DNA from: Pragia fontium DSM 5563 = ATCC 49100
GTDB lineage: Bacteria; Pseudomonadota; Gammaproteobacteria; Enterobacterales; Enterobacteriaceae
Direction of reading: 5' to 3'
Length of the DNA: 64,000 nucleotides
Assembly: GCF_900112475.1 (NCBI RefSeq)
Contig: NZ_FOLW01000005.1
Location: 186,001-250,000, forward strand
Positions within the stretch are counted from its first letter, which is position 1. Every line of letters begins with the position of its first letter. The position numbers were made by a program, and so were the translations under genes. This document shows, one piece after another, positions 36,726-47,114 of this stretch. The notes beneath the pieces are model-generated. The model searched no databases. It saw only the letters and a program-made list of their open reading frames with translations, and was not told the origin of the DNA.

Positions 36726-37592
36726 ATGCGGATTAAAGGCTGTCACTATGCGCTGGTATTGGGGATTTTATCTCTGATCTTGTCTGGCTGTGTAGCGACC
36801 AAAAAACAGGAGCTGGGAGAAGACTCTTCGTTTGGTCAGCCGATCGACGTTTCTCGGCAGGATATGCTGGGAGGGTTACAGCAATATCTCTCTCAATTGC
36901 AAAATCAAGGGAATGCGGGAAATCAGCAGGCTCAGCGTCAGATGGGTGAGATTTTTTTAGCGTCTGGTGATAAGCAAAAAGCCATACAGTGGCTGAAAGA
37001 TGCAGCGAATAACGGCGATGTTGATGCTCAGGTTAAACTGGGTGATATGTATGTTAACGGTATGAATCTGCTACCAGATTATGCTGAAGCGTTCGTTTGG
37101 TATAAGAAAGCCGCTGAGAAGGGCAATGCCCATGCACAGGGGCAGGTCGCTTCCTTCTATTTAAATGGTAAGGGAACGGCATATAACCTTGAACAATCCA
37201 TCCATTGGGATCGATTGGCCGCTGAAAAAGGTATCGCTAAATCTCAAAATAATCTGGGTGCTGCTTATACTCATGGCGAAGGCGTGAAGAAAAATGCTGA
37301 GCGGGCGGTTTATTGGTATTCCAAAGCTGCTAATCAGGGTATTACGGAAGCTCAGTTTAATCTGGCTGGTTCTTATTATTTAGGCCGGGGCATTAATAAG
37401 AACGATGAGTTAGCTTATGCCTGGTATGCCACTGTTGCTGAATATGGTAATGCTGAGATAGCAGAAACCGCTAAGATGGTGATGAAAAGGTTAGTACCTT
37501 CTCTGAGCAAAGTGGGTAAATACGCTTCTTCCAAAAAATTAGCACAGCAATATATTGCGACCTATGCACCTAAAAAGAGCGTAGCTGAATAG
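36726..37592 (+). CDS. Sel1-like repeat (TPR-type) lipoprotein
   Basis: This encodes a 288-residue lipoprotein with lipobox LILSGC (Cys22). From about residue 65 to 245 it is built of Sel1-like repeats, with recurring A...LG..Y..G.G...N...A..WY.KAA..G. The repeats are visible as GDMYVNGMNLLPDYAEAFVWYKKAAEKGNA and three more. Sel1 repeats mediate protein-protein contacts and are frequent in envelope and secretion-associated proteins. It is the second gene of a two-gene operon and is followed by a terminator. The precise role is unknown. Confidence 0.85.
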   Translation: MRIKGCHYALVLGILSLILSGCVATKKQELGEDSSFGQPIDVSRQDMLGGLQQYLSQLQNQGNAGNQQAQRQMGEIFLASGDKQKAIQWLKDAANNGDVDAQVKLGDMYVNGMNLLPDYAEAFVWYKKAAEKGNAHAQGQVASFYLNGKGTAYNLEQSIHWDRLAAEKGIAKSQNNLGAAYTHGEGVKKNAERAVYWYSKAANQGITEAQFNLAGSYYLGRGINKNDELAYAWYATVAEYGNAEIAETAKMVMKRLVPSLSKVGKYASSKKLAQQYIATYAPKKSVAE

Positions 37593-37622
37593 TTTTTTGT
37601 TGATGTCGTTTTAGTTCTTAAG

Positions 37623-37672
37623 ACCGGAAATGGGCGTGATGTCGATCGCAGCCATTTCCGGTTTGTTGTTTT
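37623..37672 (+). terminator. terminator of the lipoprotein operon
   Basis: ACCGGAAATGG/CCATTTCCGGT forms an 11-bp stem, followed by TTGTTGTTTTT. Confidence 0.8.
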
Positions 37673-37757
37673 TAGCATTAAATAACCTCCTCGATTGTAT
37701 CAAAATCCCTTCCTGCTTAACGATCAAGCTCTATATTTTGTCGCTTTTATTGTGTTT

Positions 37758-37776
37758 GTTATTGATAATCGTTCTC
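37758..37776. promoter_or_regulatory. Fur box upstream of the iron ABC transporter operon
   Basis: The 19-mer centred on TTGATAATCGTT matches the Fur consensus GATAATGATAATCATTATC at 15 of 19 positions. It lies 50 bases before the binding-protein start codon. Confidence 0.7.
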
Positions 37777-37826
37777 TTTTGCATTATTGTTTGCATTCTT
37801 TAAACCCGTAGGGAAGAGACATCATT

Positions 37827-38975
37827 ATGAGGCAACTTAAGCGTTCGTTGACCAAACATTTCGGCGTATCCTTATTGTTAGGTAGTTCACTGCTGTTAAG
37901 TGCAGGCGCATGGGCTGAAACGATTACCGATATTGCAGACCGCAAGGTTGAATTACCAAAGAAAGTCGATAGGATTTTGCTGGGTGAAGGGCGTCTGATT
38001 TACGCCGTTGCACTATTAGAAGGCGATAAGCCATTGGCGCGTATTGCTGGTTGGCAAGGTGATTTTCGTAAGCTTGATCCTCATACCTACGCGGCTTATA
38101 AAGCCAAATTTCCTGAAATTGATAAAATTCCACTGATTGGCAACACAACGGCTGAAAGTATCAGTCCGGAAAAAGTATTGACGCTAAAACCGGACGTGGC
38201 CATTTTCGGCTTGTCAGGTCATGGGCCTGGCCGTAATAGTGAATTGGTGACCCAGTTGGAAAAAGCGGGTGTGCCCGTTGTGTTTATTGATTTCCGTACT
38301 GCGCCGTTGAAAAATACCGTGCCAAGCATGCGTATTTTAGGTAAAGCACTGCACAGAGAGCAGCAGGCTGAACGTTATATCCAGTTTTATCAGGATAACG
38401 TGGCGAAAATTACCGACGTAACCAAAAATATTCCTGAAGATAAGAAACCTAAAGTCTTTATCGAGCTGAAAGCCGGTACTGCGGAAGACTGCTGTGGTAC
38501 TGCCGGTAACGGTAATATGGGGGACTTCATCGATCAGGCTGGCGGCATTAATATTGCTAAAGGTTTATTACCGGGTGCATTAGGCACGGTTAACCTTGAA
38601 AAAATTATAGCTACCAATCCTGATGTTTATATTGCCAGCGGTGCTCGCGCCACTGATGCGAAAGGTCCTGGGGTTAAACTGGGCGCAGACGTACCTTATC
38701 AGGTTGCTCGTGATAGTTTAAACAGCGTATTAAAACGCAAAGGAATTGATACGTTACCCGCAGTAAAAGAGGGTAAGACTTACGCTATTTGGCACAGTTT
38801 CTATAACTCTCCTTATAATGTTCTGGCGATTCAAGAGTTTGGTAAATGGTTCTATCCTGAACAATTTAAAGATATTGATACGCAGAAAACCATGGAAACC
38901 TTATATAAAGAGTTTCTGGCCATTGAGCCATCAGGTACCTATTGGGTTGGTTTACCGACTGAAGAACGTAAATAA
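37827..38975 (+). CDS. iron-siderophore ABC transporter substrate-binding protein (YiuA-like)
   Basis: This encodes a 382-residue periplasmic binding protein of the FecB/FepB-type (helical backbone) class. The signal peptide covers about residues 1-30 (LLLGSSLLLSAGAWA, then ETITD). The mature part starts ITDIADRKVELPKKVDRILLG, the typical first strand around a metal-chelate site. It contains LKPDVAIFGLSG and NPDVYIASGA. It is the first gene of a three-gene operon with permease and ATPase, under a Fur-like box. The arrangement resembles the Yersinia iron uptake system YiuABC; the siderophore is unknown. Confidence 0.88.
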   Translation: MRQLKRSLTKHFGVSLLLGSSLLLSAGAWAETITDIADRKVELPKKVDRILLGEGRLIYAVALLEGDKPLARIAGWQGDFRKLDPHTYAAYKAKFPEIDKIPLIGNTTAESISPEKVLTLKPDVAIFGLSGHGPGRNSELVTQLEKAGVPVVFIDFRTAPLKNTVPSMRILGKALHREQQAERYIQFYQDNVAKITDVTKNIPEDKKPKVFIELKAGTAEDCCGTAGNGNMGDFIDQAGGINIAKGLLPGALGTVNLEKIIATNPDVYIASGARATDAKGPGVKLGADVPYQVARDSLNSVLKRKGIDTLPAVKEGKTYAIWHSFYNSPYNVLAIQEFGKWFYPEQFKDIDTQKTMETLYKEFLAIEPSGTYWVGLPTEERK

Positions 38976-39007
38976 TTTATAATTAGAGTCACAACGGTTG
39001 TCATTGA

Positions 39008-40090
39008 ATGAGCATAAGTACAGATCCAATAGCTGAAGCCAAAGCCCAGGCAGAAACGGGTGTAATGGGGCGTTATCGTCATATTTTACGGAAACGCTTA
39101 ATGATCCTGGCCGTGGTGTTATTAGCCATTATTGGATCCCTTGTGCTTGATTTTATCCTGGGGCCTTCGGGCCTCACGATAGCGGAATTATGGCAAACGT
39201 TATGGCATCCGGAGAGTGTGGATGCCGGTACGCAAGTTATCGTATGGGATATTCGGCTGCCGTATGCCTTAATGGCGATTGTGGTTGGGATGGCGCTGGG
39301 ACTCGCTGGTGCGGAAATGCAGACCATTCTGAATAACCCTTTAGCCAGTCCATTTACGTTGGGTGTTTCTTCGGCTGCGGCATTTGGTGCGGCATTAGCC
39401 ATCGTATTGGGCATTGGTATTCCTGGTATCGATCCGCAATGGTTTATCTCGGCCAATGCGTTTATTTTTGCGCTATTGGCGGCGTTTATGCTGGATGCGG
39501 TTACCCGTTGGACTCGTGTTGCGACCTCCGGCGTGGTGTTGTTTGGCATCGCGCTGGTATTTAGCTTTAACGCATTAGTTTCCATGATGCAGTTCATTGC
39601 TTCAGAAGATACCTTACAAGGTTTGGTGTTCTGGACCATGGGCAGTCTGGCAAGAGCGACGTGGATTAAACTGGCTATTCTGCTGGTGGTGTTTCTGGTG
39701 TTATTCCCATGGTCGATGTGGAATGCCTGGAAACTAACTGCCCTCAGATTAGGGGAAGATCGGGCCATCAGCTTTGGTATTGATGTCCGTCGCTTACGAT
39801 TAACGACCTTGTTACGTATTAGTATTCTGTCGGCGCTGGCGGTGGCTTTTGTGGGGCCAATCGGCTTTATTGGTTTGGTTGCTCCACACATTGCTCGCCT
39901 GATTTTTGGCGAAGATCACCGTTTCTATCTTCCTGCCAGTGCTCTGATTGGGGCGCTGGTATTATCTATGGCGTCCGTTGCTTCCAAAAATCTGATTCCG
40001 GGCGTGATTATTCCTGTTGGTATTGTAACTTCATTGGTTGGCGTTCCGTTCTTTCTGAGCATCATTCTGCGCCATAGAGGGCAAGTATGA
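39008..40090 (+). CDS. FecCD-family iron-siderophore ABC permease (YiuB-like)
   Basis: This encodes a 360-residue inner-membrane permease with about nine or ten helices. It has the FecCD signature segments LPYALMAIVVGMALGLAGAEMQTILNNPLASPFTLGVSSAAAFGA and the C-terminal VAFVGPIGFIGLVAPHIARLIFGEDHRFYLPASALIGA. A single gene presumably forms a homodimer, as in BtuC-type systems. It ends by overlapping the ATPase start by four bases. Confidence 0.93.
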   Translation: MSISTDPIAEAKAQAETGVMGRYRHILRKRLMILAVVLLAIIGSLVLDFILGPSGLTIAELWQTLWHPESVDAGTQVIVWDIRLPYALMAIVVGMALGLAGAEMQTILNNPLASPFTLGVSSAAAFGAALAIVLGIGIPGIDPQWFISANAFIFALLAAFMLDAVTRWTRVATSGVVLFGIALVFSFNALVSMMQFIASEDTLQGLVFWTMGSLARATWIKLAILLVVFLVLFPWSMWNAWKLTALRLGEDRAISFGIDVRRLRLTTLLRISILSALAVAFVGPIGFIGLVAPHIARLIFGEDHRFYLPASALIGALVLSMASVASKNLIPGVIIPVGIVTSLVGVPFFLSIILRHRGQV

Positions 40091-40875
40091 TGAGCGGTTT
40101 ACAGGCAAAACATTTCAATGCGGGTTATCCGAAAAAGAAAATCATTACCGATTTGTCGATCCCTAATTTGTCCAGAGGGGAAATTACTGTATTGCTTGGT
40201 CCTAACGGTAGTGGAAAATCAACGCTGTTACGAGCGTTGGCCGGATTGAATCATGCAACCGGTGAGCTTTTGTTAGATGGTCAAGATCTGATGCAGCAGC
40301 CTTTTGCTCAACGGGCAAAAAGTGTGGTCTATTTGCCGCAGTCATTACCTGCGGGCGTACATTTACACGTATTGGAGTCGATTGTCGTTGCACAACGGGC
40401 ATCGGGTGATGGGCACTCTGAAAAGGGTGAAGCGGAAGTCATGGCTTTACTTGAGCAGTTAGGCATCTCTCATTTGGCATTAAACTATCTCGATCAGCTT
40501 TCCGGCGGTCAAAAACAGCTAGTCGGCCTGGCTCAATCTCTGATTCGTCAGCCTTCGCTGTTATTATTGGATGAGCCGCTCAGTGCATTGGATCTCAACT
40601 ATCAATTCCATGTGATGGATTTGGTACGTAAAGAAACGCAAAAGCGCAACATCATCACGGTGGTAGTGGTCCATGACATTAATATTGCGCTGCGCCATGC
40701 AGATCATGTTTTGATGTTGCAAAATGGGCAACTTATCGCTGATGGTAAACCTGACAAGGTGATTACGCCAGATAGTTTAGCAAAAGTGTATGGTGTATGC
40801 GGTCGTATAGAGTGTTGCTCACAAGGACGGCCCCAAGTATTGATTGATGGTTTGGTTGAGCAATCGGTCAATTAA
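40087..40875 (+). CDS. iron-siderophore ABC ATPase (YiuC-like)
   Basis: This encodes a 262-residue ABC ATPase. Walker A GPNGSGKST lies near residue 38, the signature LSGGQKQL near 139, and Walker B LLLLDEPLSALD near 159. It ends with an H-loop VVVVHDINIALRHAD. The ATG overlaps the permease stop, giving translational coupling. It powers import of the ferric chelate delivered by the binding protein. Confidence 0.94.
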   Translation: MMSGLQAKHFNAGYPKKKIITDLSIPNLSRGEITVLLGPNGSGKSTLLRALAGLNHATGELLLDGQDLMQQPFAQRAKSVVYLPQSLPAGVHLHVLESIVVAQRASGDGHSEKGEAEVMALLEQLGISHLALNYLDQLSGGQKQLVGLAQSLIRQPSLLLLDEPLSALDLNYQFHVMDLVRKETQKRNIITVVVVHDINIALRHADHVLMLQNGQLIADGKPDKVITPDSLAKVYGVCGRIECCSQGRPQVLIDGLVEQSVN

Positions 40876-40945
40876 AACCCGTTAGATTCAACAGAAAGTT
40901 AGATTTCTATCGCAAAAAATCACTAACAATATATTAAATAAGTAT

Positions 40946-40964
40946 GATATTTATTATCATTCTT
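40946..40964. promoter_or_regulatory. Fur-like box 1 before the receptor gene
   Basis: GATATTTATTATCATTCTT matches the Fur consensus at 14 of 19 positions. It lies 71 bases after the ATPase stop codon. Confidence 0.5.
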
Positions 40965-41217
40965 AATAATTAATTTTAGCCGAGGGAATGATTCAATTAA
41001 GTCTAATAAAATTTATAGATTTCGTTCCTTGTTTACCGGGCTGATAACGATAACTATCCGTTACTCCTCTTAGGACTGATACCTTAACTTGACGCTCGGC
41101 CATTTACAGTAACATGACGAGCTTAAATAATGAGCCAGACTATTTTGCTGGCCGCCCTCCTGCATTTCTTAAAAATAACCATATAAATCAATATATAATC
41201 TTGTTATTTTAACTGTT

Positions 41218-41236
41218 GATAATGATAACCATTTCT
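41218..41236. promoter_or_regulatory. Fur-like box 2 before the receptor gene
   Basis: GATAATGATAACCATTTCT matches the Fur consensus at 15 of 19 positions, with the first 11 identical. It lies about 90 bases before the receptor start. Confidence 0.7.
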
Positions 41237-41325
41237 ATTAATGTATGGGCTCATTTTGCGTATTAGGTTAAGTGAGCATTTAACTAATTACATAAAATAA
41301 TAATTATTATAATGATATCAATATA

Positions 41326-43305
41326 TTGAGGATGAGGATTCAGATGGCAAGGTTAAGATTTAACCCAATTACCCGGGCAGGAATATTTGCCCCACTTTTA
41401 TTGACCAGTGCATCACTTGTTGCCGCTACCGATGACACGATGGTAGTCACCGCATCGTCAGTTGCTCAAAACGTAAAGGATGCACCAGCCAGTATCAGCG
41501 TGATTACGGCGGAAGAACTACAAAAGAAACCGGTTCAAAATTTGAAGGATATTTTGCAGGAAGTTCCGGGTATTCAATTGACGAATGAAGGGGATAACCG
41601 TAAAGGCGTCAGCATTCGGGGGCTGGATAGCAGCTATACGCTGATTTTGGTTGATGGTAAACGCGTAAACTCCCGTAATGCGGTGTTTCGTCATAATGAC
41701 TATGACCTAAGTTGGGTTCCGGTCAATGCGATTGAGCGTATTGAAGTGGTTCGCGGGCCAATGTCATCGTTATACGGCTCTGATGCACTAGGTGGTGTAG
41801 TGAATATTATCACCAAAAAAGTGAAGAAGACTTGGACTGGAACCGTGAGCGTAGATGGTACCATTCAGGAGAACCGTGATAAAGGGGATAGCTATAACAC
41901 CAGTATTTATACCAGCGGTCCATTGATTGATGACCTGTTGTCGGTAAAAACCTATGGTAATTTCGCTTATCGAGATAAAGACGCGCCAAATAAATCCGCA
42001 ACGGCGGCTGATGGTATTACCGGCGGTATCGAAGGATATAAGAGCCGTGATGGTAACGTCGAATTTTCTGTTACTCCGAATCAGGATCATGAGTTTTTGG
42101 TCAATTATGGTTTTGACCGGCAGGATCGTGAGTCAGACTCATTAGACAGCACTCGTCTTGAGCGCCAGAACTATGGCCTTTCTCATAATGGTAATTGGGG
42201 TTTTGCTAATTCAGAGCTCCGTTTCTATGGTGAAAAAATTGATAACTACAGCACGGCCAAATTAACGTCTGAAAGTAACTCTGCCGATGGTAAATTTGTT
42301 CTGCCTATTGACGCAATTAATCAGACGCTGACCTTTGGTGGTGAGTTGAGAAAGGATGAACTGAAAGATACGGTGAACCTAAAAGGCAGTGGCTCGACCT
42401 CAGCCAAACAGCATGCGCTGTTTATTGAAGATGAATGGCGTATTCTGGAAAGCTTGGCATTAACTGCCGGTACGCGGGTTGACGATCACGAGAACTATGG
42501 TAATCACTGGAGCCCGAGGGCTTATTTGGTTTATTCCGCAACGGATACGGTAACGGTGAAAGGCGGATGGGCGAAAGCATTTAAAGCACCATCGCTCTTA
42601 CAGCTTAGCCCAGACTGGCAATCAAATTCGTGTCGTGGTGCCTGTACTATTGTTGGTAGCCAGGATTTGAAGCCGGAAACCAGTGAGAACTACGAGCTCG
42701 GCCTTTATTATGCCGGAGATGAAGGGATTCTGGATGGCGTCAGCGGTAGCGTTACCGTATTCGAAAACAACCTCGATAATATGATCAGTATTAATCGGAC
42801 GCAAAATAAAGCGGATGCACCGGGCTACCCGAACTTTGTTGGTTTTGATCCCACTACCGGAAAGCCAGTGTTTGCTTATTATAACGTGAATAAAGCCAGA
42901 GTCCGCGGTGTTGAAACCGAATTAGCGGTACCGATTAACGATGCCTGGAAAGCGAAGTTAAACTATACCTATAACGATGCGCGTGATTTAAGTAATGGTG
43001 GTAATAAGCCGTTGAAAGAGCGCCCATTCCATACGGCAAATGGAACGTTGGACTGGAAACCGGTAGACGACTGGTCTTTCTATTTAGCGGCTAACTATAC
43101 CGGCAAACAACGGGCAACGACCTCAGCCAGCAAGACGCCGGGAGGTTATGTGGTTTGGAATACCGGTGGAGCCTATCAGGCGACTAAAAATCTTAAATTA
43201 CGTGCTGGGGTTCTTAACCTGATTGATAAAGATCTGGATAGGGATGTGTACAGCTATAACGAAGAAGGGCGTCGTTACTTCGTTGCTGCGGACTATTCAT
43301 TCTGA
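41326..43305 (+). CDS. TonB-dependent siderophore receptor (YiuR-like)
   Basis: This encodes a 659-residue outer-membrane receptor. A signal peptide covers about residues 1-34, and the TonB box DDTMVVTAS follows at once. The plug domain runs to about residue 165 ([59 protein letters not shown]). The rest is a 22-strand beta-barrel ending in aromatic Phe (VAADYSF), the signal for the BAM complex. A Cys pair (SCRGAC) near residue 430-434 may close an extracellular loop. It is separated from the ABC operon by 450 bases with Fur-like boxes. It is of the FepA/CirA/IroN type; the ligand is unknown. Confidence 0.92.
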   Translation: MRMRIQMARLRFNPITRAGIFAPLLLTSASLVAATDDTMVVTASSVAQNVKDAPASISVITAEELQKKPVQNLKDILQEVPGIQLTNEGDNRKGVSIRGLDSSYTLILVDGKRVNSRNAVFRHNDYDLSWVPVNAIERIEVVRGPMSSLYGSDALGGVVNIITKKVKKTWTGTVSVDGTIQENRDKGDSYNTSIYTSGPLIDDLLSVKTYGNFAYRDKDAPNKSATAADGITGGIEGYKSRDGNVEFSVTPNQDHEFLVNYGFDRQDRESDSLDSTRLERQNYGLSHNGNWGFANSELRFYGEKIDNYSTAKLTSESNSADGKFVLPIDAINQTLTFGGELRKDELKDTVNLKGSGSTSAKQHALFIEDEWRILESLALTAGTRVDDHENYGNHWSPRAYLVYSATDTVTVKGGWAKAFKAPSLLQLSPDWQSNSCRGACTIVGSQDLKPETSENYELGLYYAGDEGILDGVSGSVTVFENNLDNMISINRTQNKADAPGYPNFVGFDPTTGKPVFAYYNVNKARVRGVETELAVPINDAWKAKLNYTYNDARDLSNGGNKPLKERPFHTANGTLDWKPVDDWSFYLAANYTGKQRATTSASKTPGGYVVWNTGGAYQATKNLKLRAGVLNLIDKDLDRDVYSYNEEGRRYFVAADYSF

Positions 43306-43324
43306 TAGATGTCCTGAGGTAAAC

Positions 43325-43355
43325 AAAAAGGCTATGGAGTTACCATAGCCTTTTT
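43325..43355. terminator. bidirectional terminator between receptor gene and metG
   Basis: AAAAAGGCTATGG/CCATAGCCTTTTT forms a perfect 13-bp stem with a 5-nt loop between convergent genes. Confidence 0.92.
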
Positions 43356-43374
43356 ACGTTTATTTCGATGGGAA

Positions 43375-45417
43375 TTATTTAACTGACATTCCCGGCTGAG
43401 CGCCGCTGTCTGGGGTTAGCAGGAAGATATCGCTGCCGCCAGGACCTGCTGCCATGACCATGCCTTCTGATACACCAAAGCGCATTTTTCTTGGTGCCAG
43501 ATTAGCCACCATTACCGTCAGGCGACCTTCAAGGGCTTTCGGATCGGGGTAGGCAGACTTAATACCGGAGAACACCTGTCTGATTTCACCACCGAGGTCC
43601 AAGGTCAGCTTTAACAGCTTATCGGAACCTTCGACGTTTTCAGCTTGCTTGATTAACGCTACGCGTAAATCTACTTTAGCGAAATCATCAAAGGTAATGG
43701 TCTCGGAAATAGGTTCTTCCGCCAGCGGGCCACTGACTGCCGCTTTAGGGGCTGCATGGGTTGCCAACAGATCTGCTTTGGACGCTTCCACCATGGCATC
43801 AACCTTATCGCGGTCAATACGATTAAACAGCGCTTTAAAGCCATTTACTTTGTGGTCTAACAGCGGATGTTCAATATTTTTCCAGTGCAGTTCCTGATTC
43901 AGGAAGGCTTCAGCTCGTTCTGACAGCGCTGGCAGTACCGGCTTCAGGAAGGTCATTAATACGCGGAACATATTGATGCCCATCGAACAAATTAGCTGTA
44001 GGTCTTCATCACGACCTTCTTCTTTCGCGACCACCCACGGAGCCTGTTCATCAACATAGCGGTTGGCAATATCGGCCAGCGCCATAATTTCACGAATGGC
44101 TTTATTAAACTCACGCTGCTCGTAGTATTCAGCGATTTGTTTCGCTGCTTGGGTAAAGGTTTTATACAGTTCGCTATCCGCTAATTTAGCCGATAGTTGG
44201 CCACCAAAGCGTTTATTGATAAAGCCGGCGTTGCGTGAAGCCAGATTGACCACTTTGTTGACGATGTCGGCATTAACGCGCTGTACGAAATCTTCCAGAT
44301 TCAGGTCGATATCATCAATGCGTGAAGAGAGTTTAGCGGCATAGTAGTAACGCAGACAGTCCGGATCCAAATGTTTCAGATAGGTGCTGGCCTGAATAAA
44401 GGTGCCGCGAGATTTCGACATTTTCGCGCCATTCACTGTCACATAACCGTGAACAAACAGGTTAGTGGGTTTACGGAATTGGCTACCTTCCAACATGGCC
44501 GGCCAAAACAGGCTATGGAAGTAGACAATATCTTTACCAATAAAGTGATACAGCTCCGCGTCAGAACCTTCGCGCCAGTACTCGTCAAAACTTAAGTCAT
44601 CGCGCTTATTACACAGGTTTTTAAATGACCCCATATAACCAATTGGTGCATCTAGCCAGACATAGAAATATTTGCCCGGCGCATCCGGAATTTCAAAGCC
44701 GAAGTAAGGGGCATCGCGGGTGATATCCCACTGTTGCAGACCGGAATCAAACCACTCCTGCATTTTATTAGCCACTTGCTCCTGCAAGGCTCCGGAGCGG
44801 GTCCAGGCCTGTAGCATGTCTTGAAACGCTGGCAGGTCAAAGAAGAAGTGTTCTGTTTCACGCATCACCGGCGTGGCACCGGAGACCACCGAACGCGGAT
44901 TAATCAGCTCGGTAGGGCTATAGGTTGCGCCACAGACTTCACAGTTATCACCATATTGGTCCGGTGCTTTACACTTCGGACAGGTGCCTTTAACAAAGCG
45001 GTCTGGCAGAAACATCGATTTTTCAGGATCGAATAGCTGAGAAATGGTCCGGTTTTTAATAAAGCCATTGGCTTTTAAACGACCATAGATAAGTTCGGAT
45101 AACTCACGGTTTTCTTCGCTGTGCGTAGAGTGGTAGTTATCATAACTGATAGCAAAGCCGGCGAAGTCTTGCTGGTGTTCACGGCTCATTTCATCAATCA
45201 TACTCTCCGGCGTCACGCCAAGCTGTTGAGCTTTAAGCATGATTGGCGTGCCATGGGCATCGTCAGCACAGATAAAGTTAACCTGATGTCCGCGCATTCG
45301 TTGATAGCGAACCCAAATATCTGCTTGAATATGCTCGAGAATATGACCGAGATGAATTGAACCGTTTGCGTATGGGAGCGCGCAGGTCACCAGTATTTTT
45401 TTCGCGACTTGAGCCAT
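43375..45417 (-). CDS. metG: methionyl-tRNA synthetase
   Basis: This encodes a 680-residue MetRS that charges tRNA-Met for initiation and elongation. The class I signature HIGH appears as HLGH in [16 protein letters not shown], and KMSKS as [10 protein letters not shown]. The zinc knuckle has CPKC and CEVC (residues about 145-162). The C-terminal EMAP-like dimerisation domain ([14 protein letters not shown]) is present, as in E. coli. The start at 45417 ([19 protein letters not shown]) matches the family; eleven more codons upstream are open. It is divergent from mrp, as in E. coli. Confidence 0.98.
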   Translation of the reverse strand: MAQVAKKILVTCALPYANGSIHLGHILEHIQADIWVRYQRMRGHQVNFICADDAHGTPIMLKAQQLGVTPESMIDEMSREHQQDFAGFAISYDNYHSTHSEENRELSELIYGRLKANGFIKNRTISQLFDPEKSMFLPDRFVKGTCPKCKAPDQYGDNCEVCGATYSPTELINPRSVVSGATPVMRETEHFFFDLPAFQDMLQAWTRSGALQEQVANKMQEWFDSGLQQWDITRDAPYFGFEIPDAPGKYFYVWLDAPIGYMGSFKNLCNKRDDLSFDEYWREGSDAELYHFIGKDIVYFHSLFWPAMLEGSQFRKPTNLFVHGYVTVNGAKMSKSRGTFIQASTYLKHLDPDCLRYYYAAKLSSRIDDIDLNLEDFVQRVNADIVNKVVNLASRNAGFINKRFGGQLSAKLADSELYKTFTQAAKQIAEYYEQREFNKAIREIMALADIANRYVDEQAPWVVAKEEGRDEDLQLICSMGINMFRVLMTFLKPVLPALSERAEAFLNQELHWKNIEHPLLDHKVNGFKALFNRIDRDKVDAMVEASKADLLATHAAPKAAVSGPLAEEPISETITFDDFAKVDLRVALIKQAENVEGSDKLLKLTLDLGGEIRQVFSGIKSAYPDPKALEGRLTVMVANLAPRKMRFGVSEGMVMAAGPGGSDIFLLTPDSGAQPGMSVK

Positions 45418-45694
45418 AGTGTGAGTCTTATCTTTTGAATGTGTAATCAATGGGAACTGATGATGTTAACTGATTGAACCTAACTCGGCTAGGGCGTATT
45501 CGGTTCTGACCGTGATAAATTTATAATCGGTCGGGGGCTGGAGGGATTTTAACGATGCAGGAGGCACGATAAAGTTTGTTCTGGTGTGCAGTTGCTTACG
45601 CGTTTTTATTCAGCTTCTGTTATGCTAATGGCAATATGTGTCGTCATTCATAATAGTTGTAGTTAACATCACTGATAATAAAAAAGGAGTAGGG

Positions 45695-46810
45695 ATGAAT
45701 CAACAATCCCAGGGCCCATTAACGCCAGAAGCGTTAAATCATCAGGTAACAGAACTGCTTGCCACCTTTGCCCATCCAACGCTGAAGAAAAATCTAATTC
45801 AATTAAAAGCGCTTCATCACTGTGCACTGCTTGATAATGTACTGCATATCGAATTACACATGCCGTTTGCCTGGCAGAGTGGCTTTGCGGCACTAAAAGC
45901 TGAAAAAACCGCTGAGATCATCAAGCTCACCGGTGCAGCTTCAATTGAATGGCGTTTACAGCACAATATTTCCACGTTAAAACGGGCGAACGATCAGGCC
46001 GGCGTTAAAGGCGTAAAAAATATTATTGCCGTTAGTTCCGGTAAAGGCGGCGTCGGTAAATCCAGTACGGCAGTGAATTTAGCGTTAGCCTTAGCGGCTG
46101 AAGGTGCCAAAGTGGGTATTCTTGATGCGGATATTTATGGCCCATCTATTCCAACCATGTTGGGGACGGTAAGTGAACGACCAACCTCGCCGGATGGCGA
46201 GCATATGGCGCCGATTATGGCTCATGGTTTGGCGACTAACTCGATTGGTTATTTAGTGGAAGACGGCAACGCGATGGTATGGCGTGGTCCGATGGCCAGT
46301 AAGGCGTTACTGCAACTATTACAAGATACATTATGGCCCGATCTGGATTATTTAGTGATTGATATGCCGCCGGGAACCGGGGATATACAACTAACGTTAT
46401 CACAGAATATTCCAGTTACCGGCGCTGTTATCGTGACCACCCCTCAGGACGTTGCATTAGTCGACGCGATGAAAGGTCTGGTGATGTTTGAGAAGGTTCA
46501 TGTGCCAGTGCTGGGCATTATTGAGAATATGAGCATTCATATTTGTAGCAACTGTGGTCATCAGGAAGCGATATTTGGTACCGGCGGTGCTGAAAAGCTG
46601 ATTGCTAAACACGGTAGCCAACTGCTGGGGCAACTTCCGTTACATATCAGTATTCGTGAAGATTTGGATCGTGGTGAACCAACGGTTGTTTCTAATCCGG
46701 CAAGTGAGTATAGCCAGCTTTATCGTCAGCTTGCGGCAAACGTGGCTGCTGAGCTTTACTGGCAAGGTCAGGCGATTCCGTCAGAAATTAATATCAGAAC
46801 TATGCTTTAA
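45695..46810 (+). CDS. mrp: iron-sulfur cluster carrier protein Mrp/ApbC
   Basis: This encodes a 371-residue P-loop ATPase of the Mrp/NBP35 family, thought to carry Fe-S clusters to apoproteins. An N-terminal MIP18-like domain (residues 1-100) is followed by the deviant Walker A SSGKGGVGKSSTAVNLA. The CxxC motif is in HICSNCGHQE (near residue 282), and PPGTGDIQLT is present. The start at 45695 has AAGGAGT upstream. Confidence 0.97.
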   Translation: MNQQSQGPLTPEALNHQVTELLATFAHPTLKKNLIQLKALHHCALLDNVLHIELHMPFAWQSGFAALKAEKTAEIIKLTGAASIEWRLQHNISTLKRANDQAGVKGVKNIIAVSSGKGGVGKSSTAVNLALALAAEGAKVGILDADIYGPSIPTMLGTVSERPTSPDGEHMAPIMAHGLATNSIGYLVEDGNAMVWRGPMASKALLQLLQDTLWPDLDYLVIDMPPGTGDIQLTLSQNIPVTGAVIVTTPQDVALVDAMKGLVMFEKVHVPVLGIIENMSIHICSNCGHQEAIFGTGGAEKLIAKHGSQLLGQLPLHISIREDLDRGEPTVVSNPASEYSQLYRQLAANVAAELYWQGQAIPSEINIRTML

Positions 46811-47114
46811 CGGTGATCTATCGTTAAACGCTTTATATAAGATACGCCAGCCCGTCACGGAGTCTGGCGTAGTTCTTTACCCTCACCATCATCAGGTCGA
46901 TATTTTTCGTTTATCTGTTATGACAGATAAGCAGGATAGTTTTTTCTCGCTTAATCCGTGGGTGACGGAAAAATCTCGCTATTATTAAAAGGATACTCTT
47001 ACCAACTGGTGATAATATAATAGGTATTCGTTAGCGCGTAAAAGTTTGAACCGTGCCAACAATCAGTATTGAATCCATCAGTTATTAGAGAATAAAAACA
47101 GGAGAATGACCGGA
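46811..47114. other. intergenic region between mrp and dcd (no udk)
   Basis: This 304-base gap holds only a terminator-like hairpin (ACGCCAG/CTGGCGT, about 46844-46870) and the dcd ribosome-binding site AGGAG. In related genera a uridine kinase gene (udk) lies next to dcd; no trace of it was seen here. Confidence 0.5.

Larger units (their letters stand above)
40876..41325. other. regulatory region before the TonB-dependent receptor
   Basis: This 450-base AT-rich gap contains no ORF of note. It holds at least two Fur-like boxes (40946-40964 and 41218-41236). A further AT-rich, Fur-like stretch lies at about 41297-41320. Confidence 0.5.

Noticed and set aside
39079..39891. 270-codon minus-strand frame inside the permease gene
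   Set aside because: It is a mirror of a FecCD-type permease frame; the real gene is fully supported by motifs and operon overlap.
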